Under the pieces are notes generated by a model that was not told the DNA's origin, did no database searches, and saw nothing but the letters and a program-made list of their open reading frames with translations. A stretch of 64,000 nt of DNA from an uncultured Gammaproteobacteria bacterium. Its GTDB lineage: Bacteria > Pseudomonadota > Gammaproteobacteria > Pseudomonadales > Pseudohongiellaceae. The position numbers were made by a program, and so were the translations under genes. The stretch covers positions 1-64,000 of the forward strand of contig CAJXVC010000004.1 in NCBI GenBank assembly GCA_913060975.1, in the 5' to 3' direction. This document shows positions 42,932-51,065 of this stretch, one piece after another (position 1 is the stretch's first letter; every line of letters starts with the position of its first letter).

Positions 42932-43885
42932 ATGTTATACAACAGCATTCTCAATACGATTGGTAATACGCCAGTCGTTAAACTGGGTCGCACCGGCCCT
43001 GAGAACCAGAACATTTACGCCAAACTCGAAGCGTTCAACCCACTGTCTTCGGTCAAGGATCGTTTGGCTATTGCGATTATCGAAGATGCTGAAAAAAGCG
43101 GCGCGTTGAAACCGGGGCAAACGGTTGTCGAAGCCACCTCCGGTAACACCGGCATTGCGTTGGCGATGGTGTGTGCGGCCAAAGGCTATCCGTTTGTGGC
43201 AACCATGGTGGAGACCTTCTCCGTTGAACGCCGCAAGATTATGAAGGCACTCGGCGCCAAAGTGATACTGACGCCGGCTGCAGAGAAGGGCTCGGGCATG
43301 GTCAAGCGGGCTGAAGAACTGGCCAGGCAACATGGCTGGTTTCTGGCGCGGCAATTTGAAAACCCAGCCAATCCGGCCTACCACCGCAATACCACCGGTC
43401 CGGAAATACTGCGCGACTTCGCCGGGCATACTCTGGATTATTTTGTCTCTGGTTGGGGAACCGGTGGCACCATGACGGGAGCAGGCCAGATGATCAAGCT
43501 CGCACGCCCCGACGTCAAAGTAATTGGTGTTGAACCTGAAAATGCGGCGATGCTGTCCGGCAAAGATTGGCAACCGCATAAAATTCAGGGTTGGACGCCG
43601 GATTTCGTGCCCGCTGTGCTGGATCGTTCGGTGCCTGATGAGCTGGTGCTGGTGAGCGATGATGAAGCGATAGCCACGGCTAAACTGTTGGCACGGCAGG
43701 AAGGCATTTTTTGTGGCATCTCGGCCGGCGGCACCATGGCGGCAGCCCTGCGTCTGGCAGAGCAGGCTCCCGAGGGCAGCACGTTCTGCGTCATGCTTCC
43801 TGATACCGGCGAGCGCTACTTGTCTACGCCATTGTTCGCCGATATCACTGAAGAGTCGGACGACGAGTGGCTAAATTCACTCTAA
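42932..43885 (+). CDS. cysK: Cysteine synthase (O-acetylserine sulfhydrylase)
   Basis: A 317-residue PLP enzyme. The PLP lysine is Lys42 in NPLSSVKDRLA. TSGNTGIALAMVCAAKGY binds substrate and GTGGTMTGAGQ binds the PLP phosphate. PDTGERYLSTPLF marks the C-terminal part. It converts O-acetylserine and sulfide into cysteine. Motifs fit CysK better than CysM, but a cystathionine beta-synthase-like homolog cannot be fully excluded. It is monocistronic, with its own terminator at 43904. Confidence 0.92.
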   Translation: MLYNSILNTIGNTPVVKLGRTGPENQNIYAKLEAFNPLSSVKDRLAIAIIEDAEKSGALKPGQTVVEATSGNTGIALAMVCAAKGYPFVATMVETFSVERRKIMKALGAKVILTPAAEKGSGMVKRAEELARQHGWFLARQFENPANPAYHRNTTGPEILRDFAGHTLDYFVSGWGTGGTMTGAGQMIKLARPDVKVIGVEPENAAMLSGKDWQPHKIQGWTPDFVPAVLDRSVPDELVLVSDDEAIATAKLLARQEGIFCGISAGGTMAAALRLAEQAPEGSTFCVMLPDTGERYLSTPLFADITEESDDEWLNSL

Positions 43886-43903
43886 GGCTGTAATGGTTCA
43901 AGT

Positions 43904-43940
43904 AAAGCCCGGTGTGCGTTCCTGCATGCCGGGCTTTTTT
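43904..43940 (+). terminator. Intrinsic terminator of the cysteine synthase gene
   Basis: AAAGCCCGG and CCGGGCTTT pair around a 16-base loop and are followed by additional T residues. Confidence 0.85.
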
Positions 43941-44036
43941 AATGAGTGGCCAGGCTGCACAGGCACCGGGAGCCCGCGATATACAGGTTTGGGGATATTT
44001 GCTAGTCTCAAGCAGCCCATTCCCCTGGAGGATGCC

Positions 44037-44777
44037 ATGAAGAGCAATAACAACAAGGGTGCGTCTGCAGAACAGGATCAACCCCAGAATCCCTCACGCC
44101 GAAACCTGCTAAAAAATGCCGGTCTTGTCGGCGCGGCAGTCAGTTCGGGTGCGGCCACCCAGGTGATCGCAGCGGATTCAACTGCACAACAATTCAACGC
44201 TACCAGTCCGAGCATGCGCGAGGCGCTCGAGGTGTTAACAGCTGAAGAAGCCGAGACTCTCGAGGCGATTTGTGATTGCCTGATCCCTTCCGATGAGCAT
44301 GGTCCAGGCGCACGCGAAGCCAGGGCTGTCCACTACATCGATCGCGCACTGGCCAGTCACAATATTGCAGATCGTCATGACTACATGGTGAGTCTGACGG
44401 CGATCAACGATTATGCGCGGCAGACTCGGGGCAAGGCGTACTACGATTTAATCAAGGATCAACAGAATTCTATCCTGCTGGCAGTGCAACAGAACAAGGT
44501 GCCAGGTTGCTCACCTAGTGCGAGTGGATTCTTCAATACAGTACGCAGCCACACCATTGATGGCACGTTCTGTGATCCTTACTACGGCGGTAATCAGAAT
44601 TTCGTCGGCTGGGATATGGTGCGTTATCCGGGTATCAGGCTCAGCGCGTCGGAGACCGATGTCTCGCGTGGCGCGCAACTCGAGCCCAATCATCAATCGG
44701 CCTATGACCATCAAACTTACACCAAAATGGTGAAGAATATGTCGCCGGGCGAACACGGAGGTGGCAACAATGCCTAA
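44037..44777 (+). CDS. Gluconate 2-dehydrogenase subunit 3 family protein
   Basis: About 246 residues from ATG 44037, which follows GGAGG; the open frame itself starts at 43893 within the preceding terminator. A Tat-type signal SRRNLLKNAGLVGAAVSSGA is present. The family domain follows with LTAEEAETLEAICDCLIPSD (about 75-94), HYIDRALA, and the late CDPYYGGNQNFVGWDMVRYP. This small subunit carries the partner GMC flavoprotein through the Tat pathway. It overlaps the GMC gene by eight bases. The third, cytochrome, subunit is not in the window. Confidence 0.92.
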   Translation: MKSNNNKGASAEQDQPQNPSRRNLLKNAGLVGAAVSSGAATQVIAADSTAQQFNATSPSMREALEVLTAEEAETLEAICDCLIPSDEHGPGAREARAVHYIDRALASHNIADRHDYMVSLTAINDYARQTRGKAYYDLIKDQQNSILLAVQQNKVPGCSPSASGFFNTVRSHTIDGTFCDPYYGGNQNFVGWDMVRYPGIRLSASETDVSRGAQLEPNHQSAYDHQTYTKMVKNMSPGEHGGGNNA

Positions 44778-46473
44778 ACAGCTTCCGAAAACAGATGTTG
44801 TGATTGTTGGCATGGGCGCAGCCGGTGGCGTCGCCTCCTTGCCACTAACCCAGGCTGGTTTGAAAGTGATTGGTCTGGAAGCCGGGGGTTGGCTCAGTCC
44901 GCGGGATTTTGCGCCCGATGAACTACGCAATGGTTCGCGCAACTGGCCACAGTCAGCACAAAAGGCTGCCAACGAGGCGCCGACTGTGCGGGCAACATCA
45001 AACGATGTTGCCGTGCAAGGCGGTCACCCGATGATGAATGCGGTTGGCGGCACAACCATGCATTACTGGGCGCAGAGTTGGCGGCTTAATCCATGGGATT
45101 TCAAAGTCGTCAGTGCTACGCGCGAGCGCTATGGTCTGGAGCGACTTCCGGAAGATTCCACCGTTGAGGACTGGCCGTTTGGCTACGAGGAACTGGAACC
45201 TTATTACGATAAAGTCGAGTACACCGTTGGCATTTCCGGTCAGGCGGGCAATGTCCAAGGCCGAATCAATGAGGCAGGCAACATCTTCGAAGGTGAGCGG
45301 GCCCGGGAATACCCGATGCAAGCATTGCGCGGGTCGCCCTTTACCGAGCGCATGAGTGAAGCCGCACGGGCAATGGGAGCCCATCCATTCCAGGGGCCGG
45401 CGGCGATTACCACCGAAGTATTCGATGGCCGTGCGCCTTGCCAGTATCACGGCTTTTGCAACAAAGGTGGTTGTCATGTGCAGGCCAAGAGTTCGACGGC
45501 CGTCACGACAATCCCCAAGGCAGTGGCGACCGGGAATCTGGATGTCGTCACCTTTGCCCGAGTCACCAATATCGTCACAGACAATAATGGCAAGGTGACC
45601 GGTGTGGATTATATCAAGGGCAATGAAACTTATTTTCAGCCAGCCGATGTGGTGTTGCTGGGCAGCTACGCCTACGAGAATGTGCGTCTGTTGTTGTTGT
45701 CAAAATCGCGTGCCTTCCCCAATGGCCTGGCTAATAATTCAGGGCAGGTAGGCCAGCATTATTTTTCCCATCATCAAGGTGCGCCGGTCACAGCGCTATT
45801 CCCATTCGATTTGCATAATTGGTATGGCTTGCCAGCGCAGGGCACCGCGATCGATAACTGGGCTGATGATAACTTCGATCATAGCGACCTGAATTTCATT
45901 GGTGGTGCCAATTTGTGGGCCCATACCGATCGCAAACCGATGAGCGCTGCCAAGATGAGTACGTTTGGTGAGGTGCGCAATTGGGGCTCCGACTGGAAGG
46001 CGTTCATTATGCAAAACGCTGACCGGACTAACTCATCCTATATACAGAAGACTACCTTGCCCTATGTGGGCAATTATCTGGATCTCGATCCCACCGTGAA
46101 AGATACACTGGGTTTTCCGGTAACGCGTATCACCGCGCGCTACCGCGATAATGAAAAGCGCATTGCTGCTTATTCACAGGACAAGATGGAACAATGGTAT
46201 CTGGAAGCCGGGGCGAGCAAAGTGATTCGCTCAGGGCTAGGCAATACTATGGGGCCATCCACGCATGCCTATGGCGGCACACGCATGGGTAATAATAGTC
46301 AGACCAATGTTGTCGATCAGTGGGGTTTTGCTCATGAGGTTCCTAATTTGGGGATACTTGGCGCTTCGACAATGGGCACCAGCGGCGCCAGAAACCCAAC
46401 ACTGACTGTGCAGGCTTTGGCCTGGCGTACGGCTGAGTATCTGGCCAACAATTGGCGCTCGGTGGTAGGCTAG
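44770..46473 (+). CDS. GMC family oxidoreductase (FAD-dependent dehydrogenase)
   Basis: A 567-residue flavoprotein. ATG 44770 lies eight bases past GGAGGT; GTG 44761 is in frame. The FAD-binding site is DVVIVGMGAAGGVASLPL (9-26). The middle has NAVGGTTMHYWAQSWR. The C-terminal GMC domain has THAYGGTRMGNN, with ILGASTMGTSGARNPTLTVQ near the end (active-site region). It would oxidise a sugar or alcohol in the periplasm together with the subunit encoded just upstream. No own signal peptide is present, which fits hitchhiker export. Substrate unknown. Confidence 0.94.
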   Translation: MPKQLPKTDVVIVGMGAAGGVASLPLTQAGLKVIGLEAGGWLSPRDFAPDELRNGSRNWPQSAQKAANEAPTVRATSNDVAVQGGHPMMNAVGGTTMHYWAQSWRLNPWDFKVVSATRERYGLERLPEDSTVEDWPFGYEELEPYYDKVEYTVGISGQAGNVQGRINEAGNIFEGERAREYPMQALRGSPFTERMSEAARAMGAHPFQGPAAITTEVFDGRAPCQYHGFCNKGGCHVQAKSSTAVTTIPKAVATGNLDVVTFARVTNIVTDNNGKVTGVDYIKGNETYFQPADVVLLGSYAYENVRLLLLSKSRAFPNGLANNSGQVGQHYFSHHQGAPVTALFPFDLHNWYGLPAQGTAIDNWADDNFDHSDLNFIGGANLWAHTDRKPMSAAKMSTFGEVRNWGSDWKAFIMQNADRTNSSYIQKTTLPYVGNYLDLDPTVKDTLGFPVTRITARYRDNEKRIAAYSQDKMEQWYLEAGASKVIRSGLGNTMGPSTHAYGGTRMGNNSQTNVVDQWGFAHEVPNLGILGASTMGTSGARNPTLTVQALAWRTAEYLANNWRSVVG

Positions 46474-46544
46474 CGACTTGTTTTCTCGCCGTTACCGTCG
46501 TAGGTAGTTCGCAGCGTCCAAATCGGTGTGTTGCGCGAGTCATC

Positions 46545-46605
46545 GATTGGGCAGTTGATTGGTGAGTTGATTGGCCAGGTGATTGAGAAGTCGATTAAAA
46601 AGCTG
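46545..46605 (+). repeat. Imperfect 12-bp tandem repeat before the acyltransferase gene
   Basis: Consecutive units of the form GTTGATTGGTGA / GTTGATTGGCCA / GGTGATTGAGAA / GTCGATTAAAAA. In the frame of the acyltransferase they would read IGQL-IGEL-IGQV-IEKS-IKKL, an amphipathic helix, if translation began at GTG 46528. Confidence 0.6.
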
Positions 46606-46638
46606 GATGAGAAATCAGGCAAGAAGCCGGGCGAGTCT

Positions 46639-47796
46639 ATGAGCCAGAGCAAGCAAATTATCCCGATTCTGGATCTGTTCCGGTTAATCGCTGCTTTGCT
46701 CGTTGCACTGGCTCACTACGAGATTGTTTTCGGTCAGTATCTGATTTACGGCTCCATGGCCAGCACAGCGCTGTCATGGTTTTTCGTGCTGTCTGGTTTC
46801 ATTATCGCTTACAACTATCCCAGTCTGTCCGGCGCCGCTACCTATCGGCGCTATTACCTGCACCGCTTAATTCGCATCTATCCGGTCTATGCGCTGGCCG
46901 TTTTGATCTCTGGCGCCTTTGTCACTATCGGTTATCTGCAAATAGGGGAGGGCTTCTTCGGTTCTGTTCGCAGGCCGTTCGAGTTGTCATATGACCTGCC
47001 TGAACAGAAGGATATTGGCTTTTGGCTAATGGCCATCGTACGGCACCTGACCTTCACTCAGTCGATCTCATCGATTGAGACGTTGAAACTGGTTTTTGAC
47101 GGCCCGCTCTGGTCATTGGTGCTTGAAGTAGTCTTTTACTTGTTCTTTCCCTTGTTTCTGGTGCTTCTAAAACCTGTGAACACCATGGGCCGCGTTATCG
47201 CCGCGCTTGTGGTTGGTTATCTATTGCAGTACTTGCTGATACTGGCTTTCCTGCCAGAGGCTGAAAGCTATGATGTGATGAACCTGCAAGTACCGGTCTA
47301 TACCAATCCACTCATTCGTGGCATCGAATTTATCTTTGGCATGCTTATCTATCGCGCTTACTCGCTCATGCCAACTCCGGAGGCAGCTAACAATCGTAAT
47401 TGGGGCTTGTTGCTGCTGGGCATGTTGGCCTATGTGCTGGTTAATCACCTTGGGGCGTACGTGCCTTATCAGTTCGCCATGTTTTACACGGCGGTACCGG
47501 TGGTGACATTTCTGGTCTTTATTCTGACCCGCGTCTATTGGCAGCCCGATGCGGCAATCGTCAAATTCTGCGCCTGGTGTGGCGGGATGAGTTACGTGCT
47601 GTATTGTTTCCACTGGCCATTGATGGAAATCGTGCAGTTCACGGACATTATCCCGCCAAGCCTGCCGGTGGCGGTACACGTGGGATTGCTGTTACTGCTG
47701 TACCTTGTGTTCTGTCATGTCGTGCTCAGGTTCGTGGAATCGCCAACGCGCAAATGGCTGTATCGCCGTTTGGACAAGCCAGCCAGTACTGACTGA
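46639..47796 (+). CDS. Acyltransferase 3 family membrane protein
   Basis: About 385 residues from ATG 46639 with roughly ten membrane helices. It has the family motifs ILDLFRLIAALLVALAHYEI (conserved R and H in helix 1), FFVLSGFIIAYNYP, and RRYYLHRLIRIYPVYALA. It transfers acyl groups to carbohydrates or peptidoglycan-like surfaces at the membrane. An upstream GTG at 46528 would add 37 residues with a repeated IGxL pattern; no ribosome site is clear for either. It stands alone on the plus strand. Acceptor unknown. Confidence 0.9.
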   Translation: MSQSKQIIPILDLFRLIAALLVALAHYEIVFGQYLIYGSMASTALSWFFVLSGFIIAYNYPSLSGAATYRRYYLHRLIRIYPVYALAVLISGAFVTIGYLQIGEGFFGSVRRPFELSYDLPEQKDIGFWLMAIVRHLTFTQSISSIETLKLVFDGPLWSLVLEVVFYLFFPLFLVLLKPVNTMGRVIAALVVGYLLQYLLILAFLPEAESYDVMNLQVPVYTNPLIRGIEFIFGMLIYRAYSLMPTPEAANNRNWGLLLLGMLAYVLVNHLGAYVPYQFAMFYTAVPVVTFLVFILTRVYWQPDAAIVKFCAWCGGMSYVLYCFHWPLMEIVQFTDIIPPSLPVAVHVGLLLLLYLVFCHVVLRFVESPTRKWLYRRLDKPASTD

Positions 47797-48164
47797 GCAG
47801 TGCTGCCTGAATCTGGCCGAAGCGGGCAAGTACCCCAAGCATCAAGTGCTGGCAAATGGCCGCGAGAAATGTGGCCGCAAGCAAGTAATTGACAGAGCAG
47901 GATGCCGGGCTGCGCTAAGAATGCGCTGATAGGTTGCTGACAGAGCAGGCCTGGTCAGTGCGATTGAAAAGGCCGATTCACAGACCAATTCACAGACCAA
48001 TCAGAACACCTCAACCACCCGTCTGCTAGTGTGTTTGGAGTCTTCTCCAAATGCGCTTAGAGGCTCGTGAGACGTGGGTTTATGGCTTGACACTGTTGTA
48101 CGTGAATGGTTATATCGATGCTCCTTAGGGGGAGTATCAATAATTAAAGCAATAAGGTAGATCT
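47797..48164. other. Intergenic region with short direct repeats
   Basis: Holds two copies of ATTCACAGACCA in tandem (about 47976-47999) and two copies of TGACAGAGCAGG about 50 bases apart (from about 47889). No supported gene. The promoter of the lipoprotein at 48165 must be here. Confidence 0.5.
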
Positions 48165-49097
48165 ATGAAAATTCAATGGCTGCTCATAGCTTTCACCGCA
48201 CTGCTCGCTGCTTGTTCGCCGAGTGATCAAGGCGCTGGAAATCAAACTGCTCAATCTTCTCAAGTGGCGCAAGCTGCTGAGTCTTCAAGTGGAGACGACA
48301 TTCCACGTATGCCCAACGGCAAGCCCGACCTGAATGGCATTTGGCAAGTTCTCATGAATGCCAATGACAATCTGGAGCCGGCGCCACCCAAAGCTGCTTA
48401 TCAGCTGGTACCAGGCGATTTTGTCCCGGTCCCGGCGCCTGAAATAGTCGCCATGGGTGCTGTTGGTGCTGTGCCAGCTACTTTCGGCGTTGTCGAAGGC
48501 GGCAGCATTCCTTACAAACCTGAGGCACTGGCCCGCCGCGAAGCGAATCGCGAGAACTGGTTGGAGAACGATCCGGAAGTAAAGTGCTATATGCCGGGCG
48601 TACCGCGTGCCAACTACATGCCGCATCCGTTCCAGATCTTCCAGAGTGAGAGTGCTTTCTTTATCGCCTACTCCTTTGCCGGTGCTGTGCGTAATGTGTT
48701 CCTGGAAGACCCGGGCCCCGCGCCATTGGATTCCTGGATGGGTCAATCCTACGGATATTGGGATGGCGATACCTGGGTAGTCGAAGTGACTGGTCTGGAT
48801 GATCGCACCTGGTTTGACCGGGCTGGCAACTATCACACCTATCAACTGAAGGTCACCGAACGTTATGACATGGTCGATGAGAACGTCATCATGTATTCGG
48901 CGACTATGGAAGATCCGGATATCTTCGAGCGCCCCTGGACCATCAGCATGCCTATCTACCGTCGTCTGGAGCAGGGCTACGAACTGCCGCAATTCAAGTG
49001 TGTCGAGTTTGTCGAAGAACTGATGTACGGCGAATATCGCAAAGGCGGTGAGTTTGAACAGCGCCTGCGTGAGGAAATGCAAGAAGAGCAAAATTAA
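48165..49097 (+). CDS. Lipoprotein of the 'GKPDLxGxW' type, unknown function
   Basis: A 310-residue lipoprotein: lipobox LAAC with Cys17, after an AAGGTAG ribosome site. A linker rich in Gln/Ser is followed by PRMPNGKPDLNGIWQVLMN. Later motifs are KCYMPGVPRANYMPHPFQIF, SYGYWDGDTWVVEVTGLDDR and a C-terminal FKCVEFVEELMYGEYRKGGE. A related protein lies at 61426 (GKPDLQGFW, HWEGDTLVVETINL). I know this type as a common uncharacterised exported family, often next to DUF6152 as here. Possible beta-propeller-like or lipocalin-like fold is guesswork. Confidence 0.8.
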   Translation: MKIQWLLIAFTALLAACSPSDQGAGNQTAQSSQVAQAAESSSGDDIPRMPNGKPDLNGIWQVLMNANDNLEPAPPKAAYQLVPGDFVPVPAPEIVAMGAVGAVPATFGVVEGGSIPYKPEALARREANRENWLENDPEVKCYMPGVPRANYMPHPFQIFQSESAFFIAYSFAGAVRNVFLEDPGPAPLDSWMGQSYGYWDGDTWVVEVTGLDDRTWFDRAGNYHTYQLKVTERYDMVDENVIMYSATMEDPDIFERPWTISMPIYRRLEQGYELPQFKCVEFVEELMYGEYRKGGEFEQRLREEMQEEQN

Positions 49098-49116
49098 CCG
49101 TTAAGTCGATTGTGTC

Positions 49117-49144
49117 GGGCGGTACCAAGCTTGGTATTCCGCCC
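49117..49144. terminator. Strong hairpin after the lipoprotein gene
   Basis: GGGCGG and CCGCCC enclose the palindrome TACCAAGCTTGGTA. The structure is very stable, but there is no T run; it could stabilise the 3' end of the mRNA or be a binding site. Confidence 0.5.
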
Positions 49145-49232
49145 GTCAATTCGATAGAATCCTCGCAGATTGGCGATTTTGATCGTTTCCGGCTTTGACA
49201 CTGACTCGAGAAGTCGTGTAGAAAGGCGATAT

Positions 49233-49287
49233 CAGTTAACAGTTGGTTAATAGTTAATACTTTTAACTAGTAGTTGGTTAACTAATT
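49233..49287. promoter_or_regulatory. AT-rich repeat cluster upstream of the DUF6152 gene
   Basis: AGTTGGTTAA occurs at 49241-49250 and 49272-49281, exactly 31 bases (about three helical turns) apart, with further GTTAA/TTAAC half-sites between and around. Phased repeats of this sort often bind a regulator cooperatively. It lies about 95 bases before the start codon. Confidence 0.4.
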
Positions 49288-49377
49288 GTATAAGGTAACA
49301 ACGGTCAAACTGGTAGTGTTAGTCTGCATTAAGCCCATGAAACCAGTGGCTATACCAAGAAATTAAGGGGTAACTCT

Positions 49378-49824
49378 ATGAAAATGAAACTTCTGGCACT
49401 AGCAGCCGTGACAGCCGTAGGTGTTATTGCTATCAAGCAACCAGCTACAGCACACCACGCGTTTTCTGCCGAATTTGATGCCAACTTGCCAGTGCGTCTG
49501 GGTGGTCCAATTACTCGTGTAGAGTGGATCAATCCCCACACCTGGATTCACCTGGATAACAATGATCCCGAGTCGACTCGTGATCCCGGTCCGTGGATGG
49601 TAGAGGGCGGTACGCCAAACACCTTGCTGCGCCGTGGTATTAACCGAAATTCACTGGAACTGGGTACGGCGATCGTCGTCACCGGATATCAGTCAAAAGA
49701 CCGTCTTTGTGAGCCTACGTGCCGCGCCAATGGTCGTGACATCACGTTCCCGGATGGCCGTAAACTGTTTATGGGTTCTTCCGGTACTGGTGCACCAAGA
49801 GACGGCTCTGATCCAACGCAGTAG
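49378..49824 (+). CDS. DUF6152 family exported protein
   Basis: A 148-residue exported protein. AAGGGG precedes the ATG. A signal peptide ends near QPATA-HH. The DUF6152 pattern is clear: HHAFSAEFDANLPVRLGGPI, VEWINPHTWIHL, GGTPNTLLRRGINRNSLELG, and a C-terminal FPDGRKLFMGSSG. The fold is likely an OB/beta-barrel type; the function is unknown. Two cysteines (LCEPTCRANG) are an addition relative to what I recall of the family. It pairs with the lipoprotein upstream. Terminator at 49846. Confidence 0.9.
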   Translation: MKMKLLALAAVTAVGVIAIKQPATAHHAFSAEFDANLPVRLGGPITRVEWINPHTWIHLDNNDPESTRDPGPWMVEGGTPNTLLRRGINRNSLELGTAIVVTGYQSKDRLCEPTCRANGRDITFPDGRKLFMGSSGTGAPRDGSDPTQ

Positions 49825-49845
49825 TCTGCTTTTGCAAGCTTGATC

Positions 49846-49885
49846 AAAAAACCCGACTTCTCGAAAGAGTAGTCGGGTTTTTTAT
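49846..49885 (+). terminator. Intrinsic terminator of the DUF6152 gene
   Basis: AAAAACCCGACT and AGTCGGGTTTTTT pair around a loop that is itself partly complementary. The A and T runs make it usable from both sides. Confidence 0.88.
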
Positions 49886-49904
49886 GCCTGTTAGAAAACC
49901 GGCA

Positions 49905-50095
49905 ATCAGTTAATTCGGCGGTGCGTGCCGTCGGTGCAGATAATAGCCATGCGGATGTTCTTTGCGCAGCCGCCAGAAATGATGGCGATAATCCTGTTGG
50001 CGAAAGTAGTGAGTAACTAGCGAACGCCGGGTCTTGTCAGCGTCAGTGATGGGCACGGGCTTGATATCGCGCTGCTGCAACTGTTCACTAATATC
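49905..50095 (-). pseudogene. Truncated second copy of the phytanoyl-CoA dioxygenase gene 3' end
   Basis: Nearly identical to 51061-51314, the 3' end of the intact dioxygenase gene, but missing 63 bases. In the intact gene this segment is bounded by CAGTGATGG (51200) and CAGTGAAGG (51263); the relic keeps only one copy, at 50044. The loss removes 21 codons, including WHAQLLHGG with the distal iron-binding histidine. The 5' part of the gene is absent. An open frame of 137 codons runs through it to 50323, but its upstream part has no relation to the enzyme. Confidence 0.88.
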
Positions 50096-50279
50096 CTTTT
50101 GGGCTCTCACTTTGTTCGACGTCTGCGCCGCTGACGTGGCTTTCAGGCATCTCATGAGTAGCTGGCATCCCCCGCAAATATGATATTGGCTTCGACAATG
50201 CCGTTTTCCCAATACAATATTCGTAACGACTTGGTTATCATCGGTCGCAGAATTAGAAACAGCCGGGCAAGGGGAAAAT

Positions 50280-50909
50280 ATGAATAGCAGGCGTCTTATA
50301 GCAATAACTCTAATAGGTATCATTCTGTCTGGTTGCGCGGCGATGAGTGCAGAAGAATGTGTTTACTCAGATTGGACGGCCGTGGGTTATGAAGACGGTG
50401 CGGATGGTCGCGGCAGCGACAGATTTGGCGACTACCGTCGTGCCTGCGCGGACCATAACATCACGCCCGACTTCGATGCCTGGCAAGCGGGGCGCGAACG
50501 GGGCTTGATCGAATTCTGTCAGCCGCTACGGGGATTTCAGCTTGGCCAATCCGGGGGATTCTATAACGGTGTCTGCAACGCGAATCTGGAGCCGAGCTTC
50601 GTGGACGCATTTAGGCTGGGAGCCGAACTTTACAGTCTGCGAGGAAACCTTGACGCAATTGTCTCGAGCATCGATGCAAACTCGCGAGCCATTCTACGTA
50701 TCGATTCTGATGTTGCCGAGATTGAATCCAGGATAATCCTCGACGAGACCACCCAAGCAGAAAGGGCTCAGCTCTTGATAGACATGCGGGAGTTGTCGGA
50801 GATAAAAGGCGAGCTGGAGCTGGAAGCCGATCTGCTTATTGAGCAGCGCACCCTGGCCGAGTTAGCACTTTATGAATTCGAGTCGACTGTCAGTTCAGCC
50901 GGTTTCTAG
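50280..50909 (+). CDS. DUF2799 domain-containing lipoprotein
   Basis: A 209-residue lipoprotein with lipobox LSGC (Cys19) after an AGGGGA ribosome site. The DUF2799 part shows AEECVYSDWTAVGYEDGADG, ACADHNITPDFDAWQAGRER and LIEFCQPLRGFQLGQSGGFY. The C-terminal third (about 125-205) is a coiled-coil-like helix with ELSEIKGELELEADLL. It sits between the truncated and the intact copy of the dioxygenase gene, in opposite orientation. Function unknown; the family is typically outer-membrane-associated. Confidence 0.88.
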   Translation: MNSRRLIAITLIGIILSGCAAMSAEECVYSDWTAVGYEDGADGRGSDRFGDYRRACADHNITPDFDAWQAGRERGLIEFCQPLRGFQLGQSGGFYNGVCNANLEPSFVDAFRLGAELYSLRGNLDAIVSSIDANSRAILRIDSDVAEIESRIILDETTQAERAQLLIDMRELSEIKGELELEADLLIEQRTLAELALYEFESTVSSAGF

Positions 50910-51065
50910 GTAACACCTCGGTTTGAGCTACTCTTCGGTTCGCTATCTCTGAATGTATGTGTGATGGGTGAGGTGGTCGGAGGAATTCGCTCTCTCCAAG
51001 GGACATCCCCGGTCGAGTCGAACGACCAATACAGTAGCTGCTGCCTCGACCTTGCGCAGGATCAG

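Noticed and set aside
49910..50323. 137-codon minus-strand frame as a functional small dioxygenase
   Set aside because: Lacks the HxD pair and the distal histidine, and its upstream half is unrelated; it is a relic.
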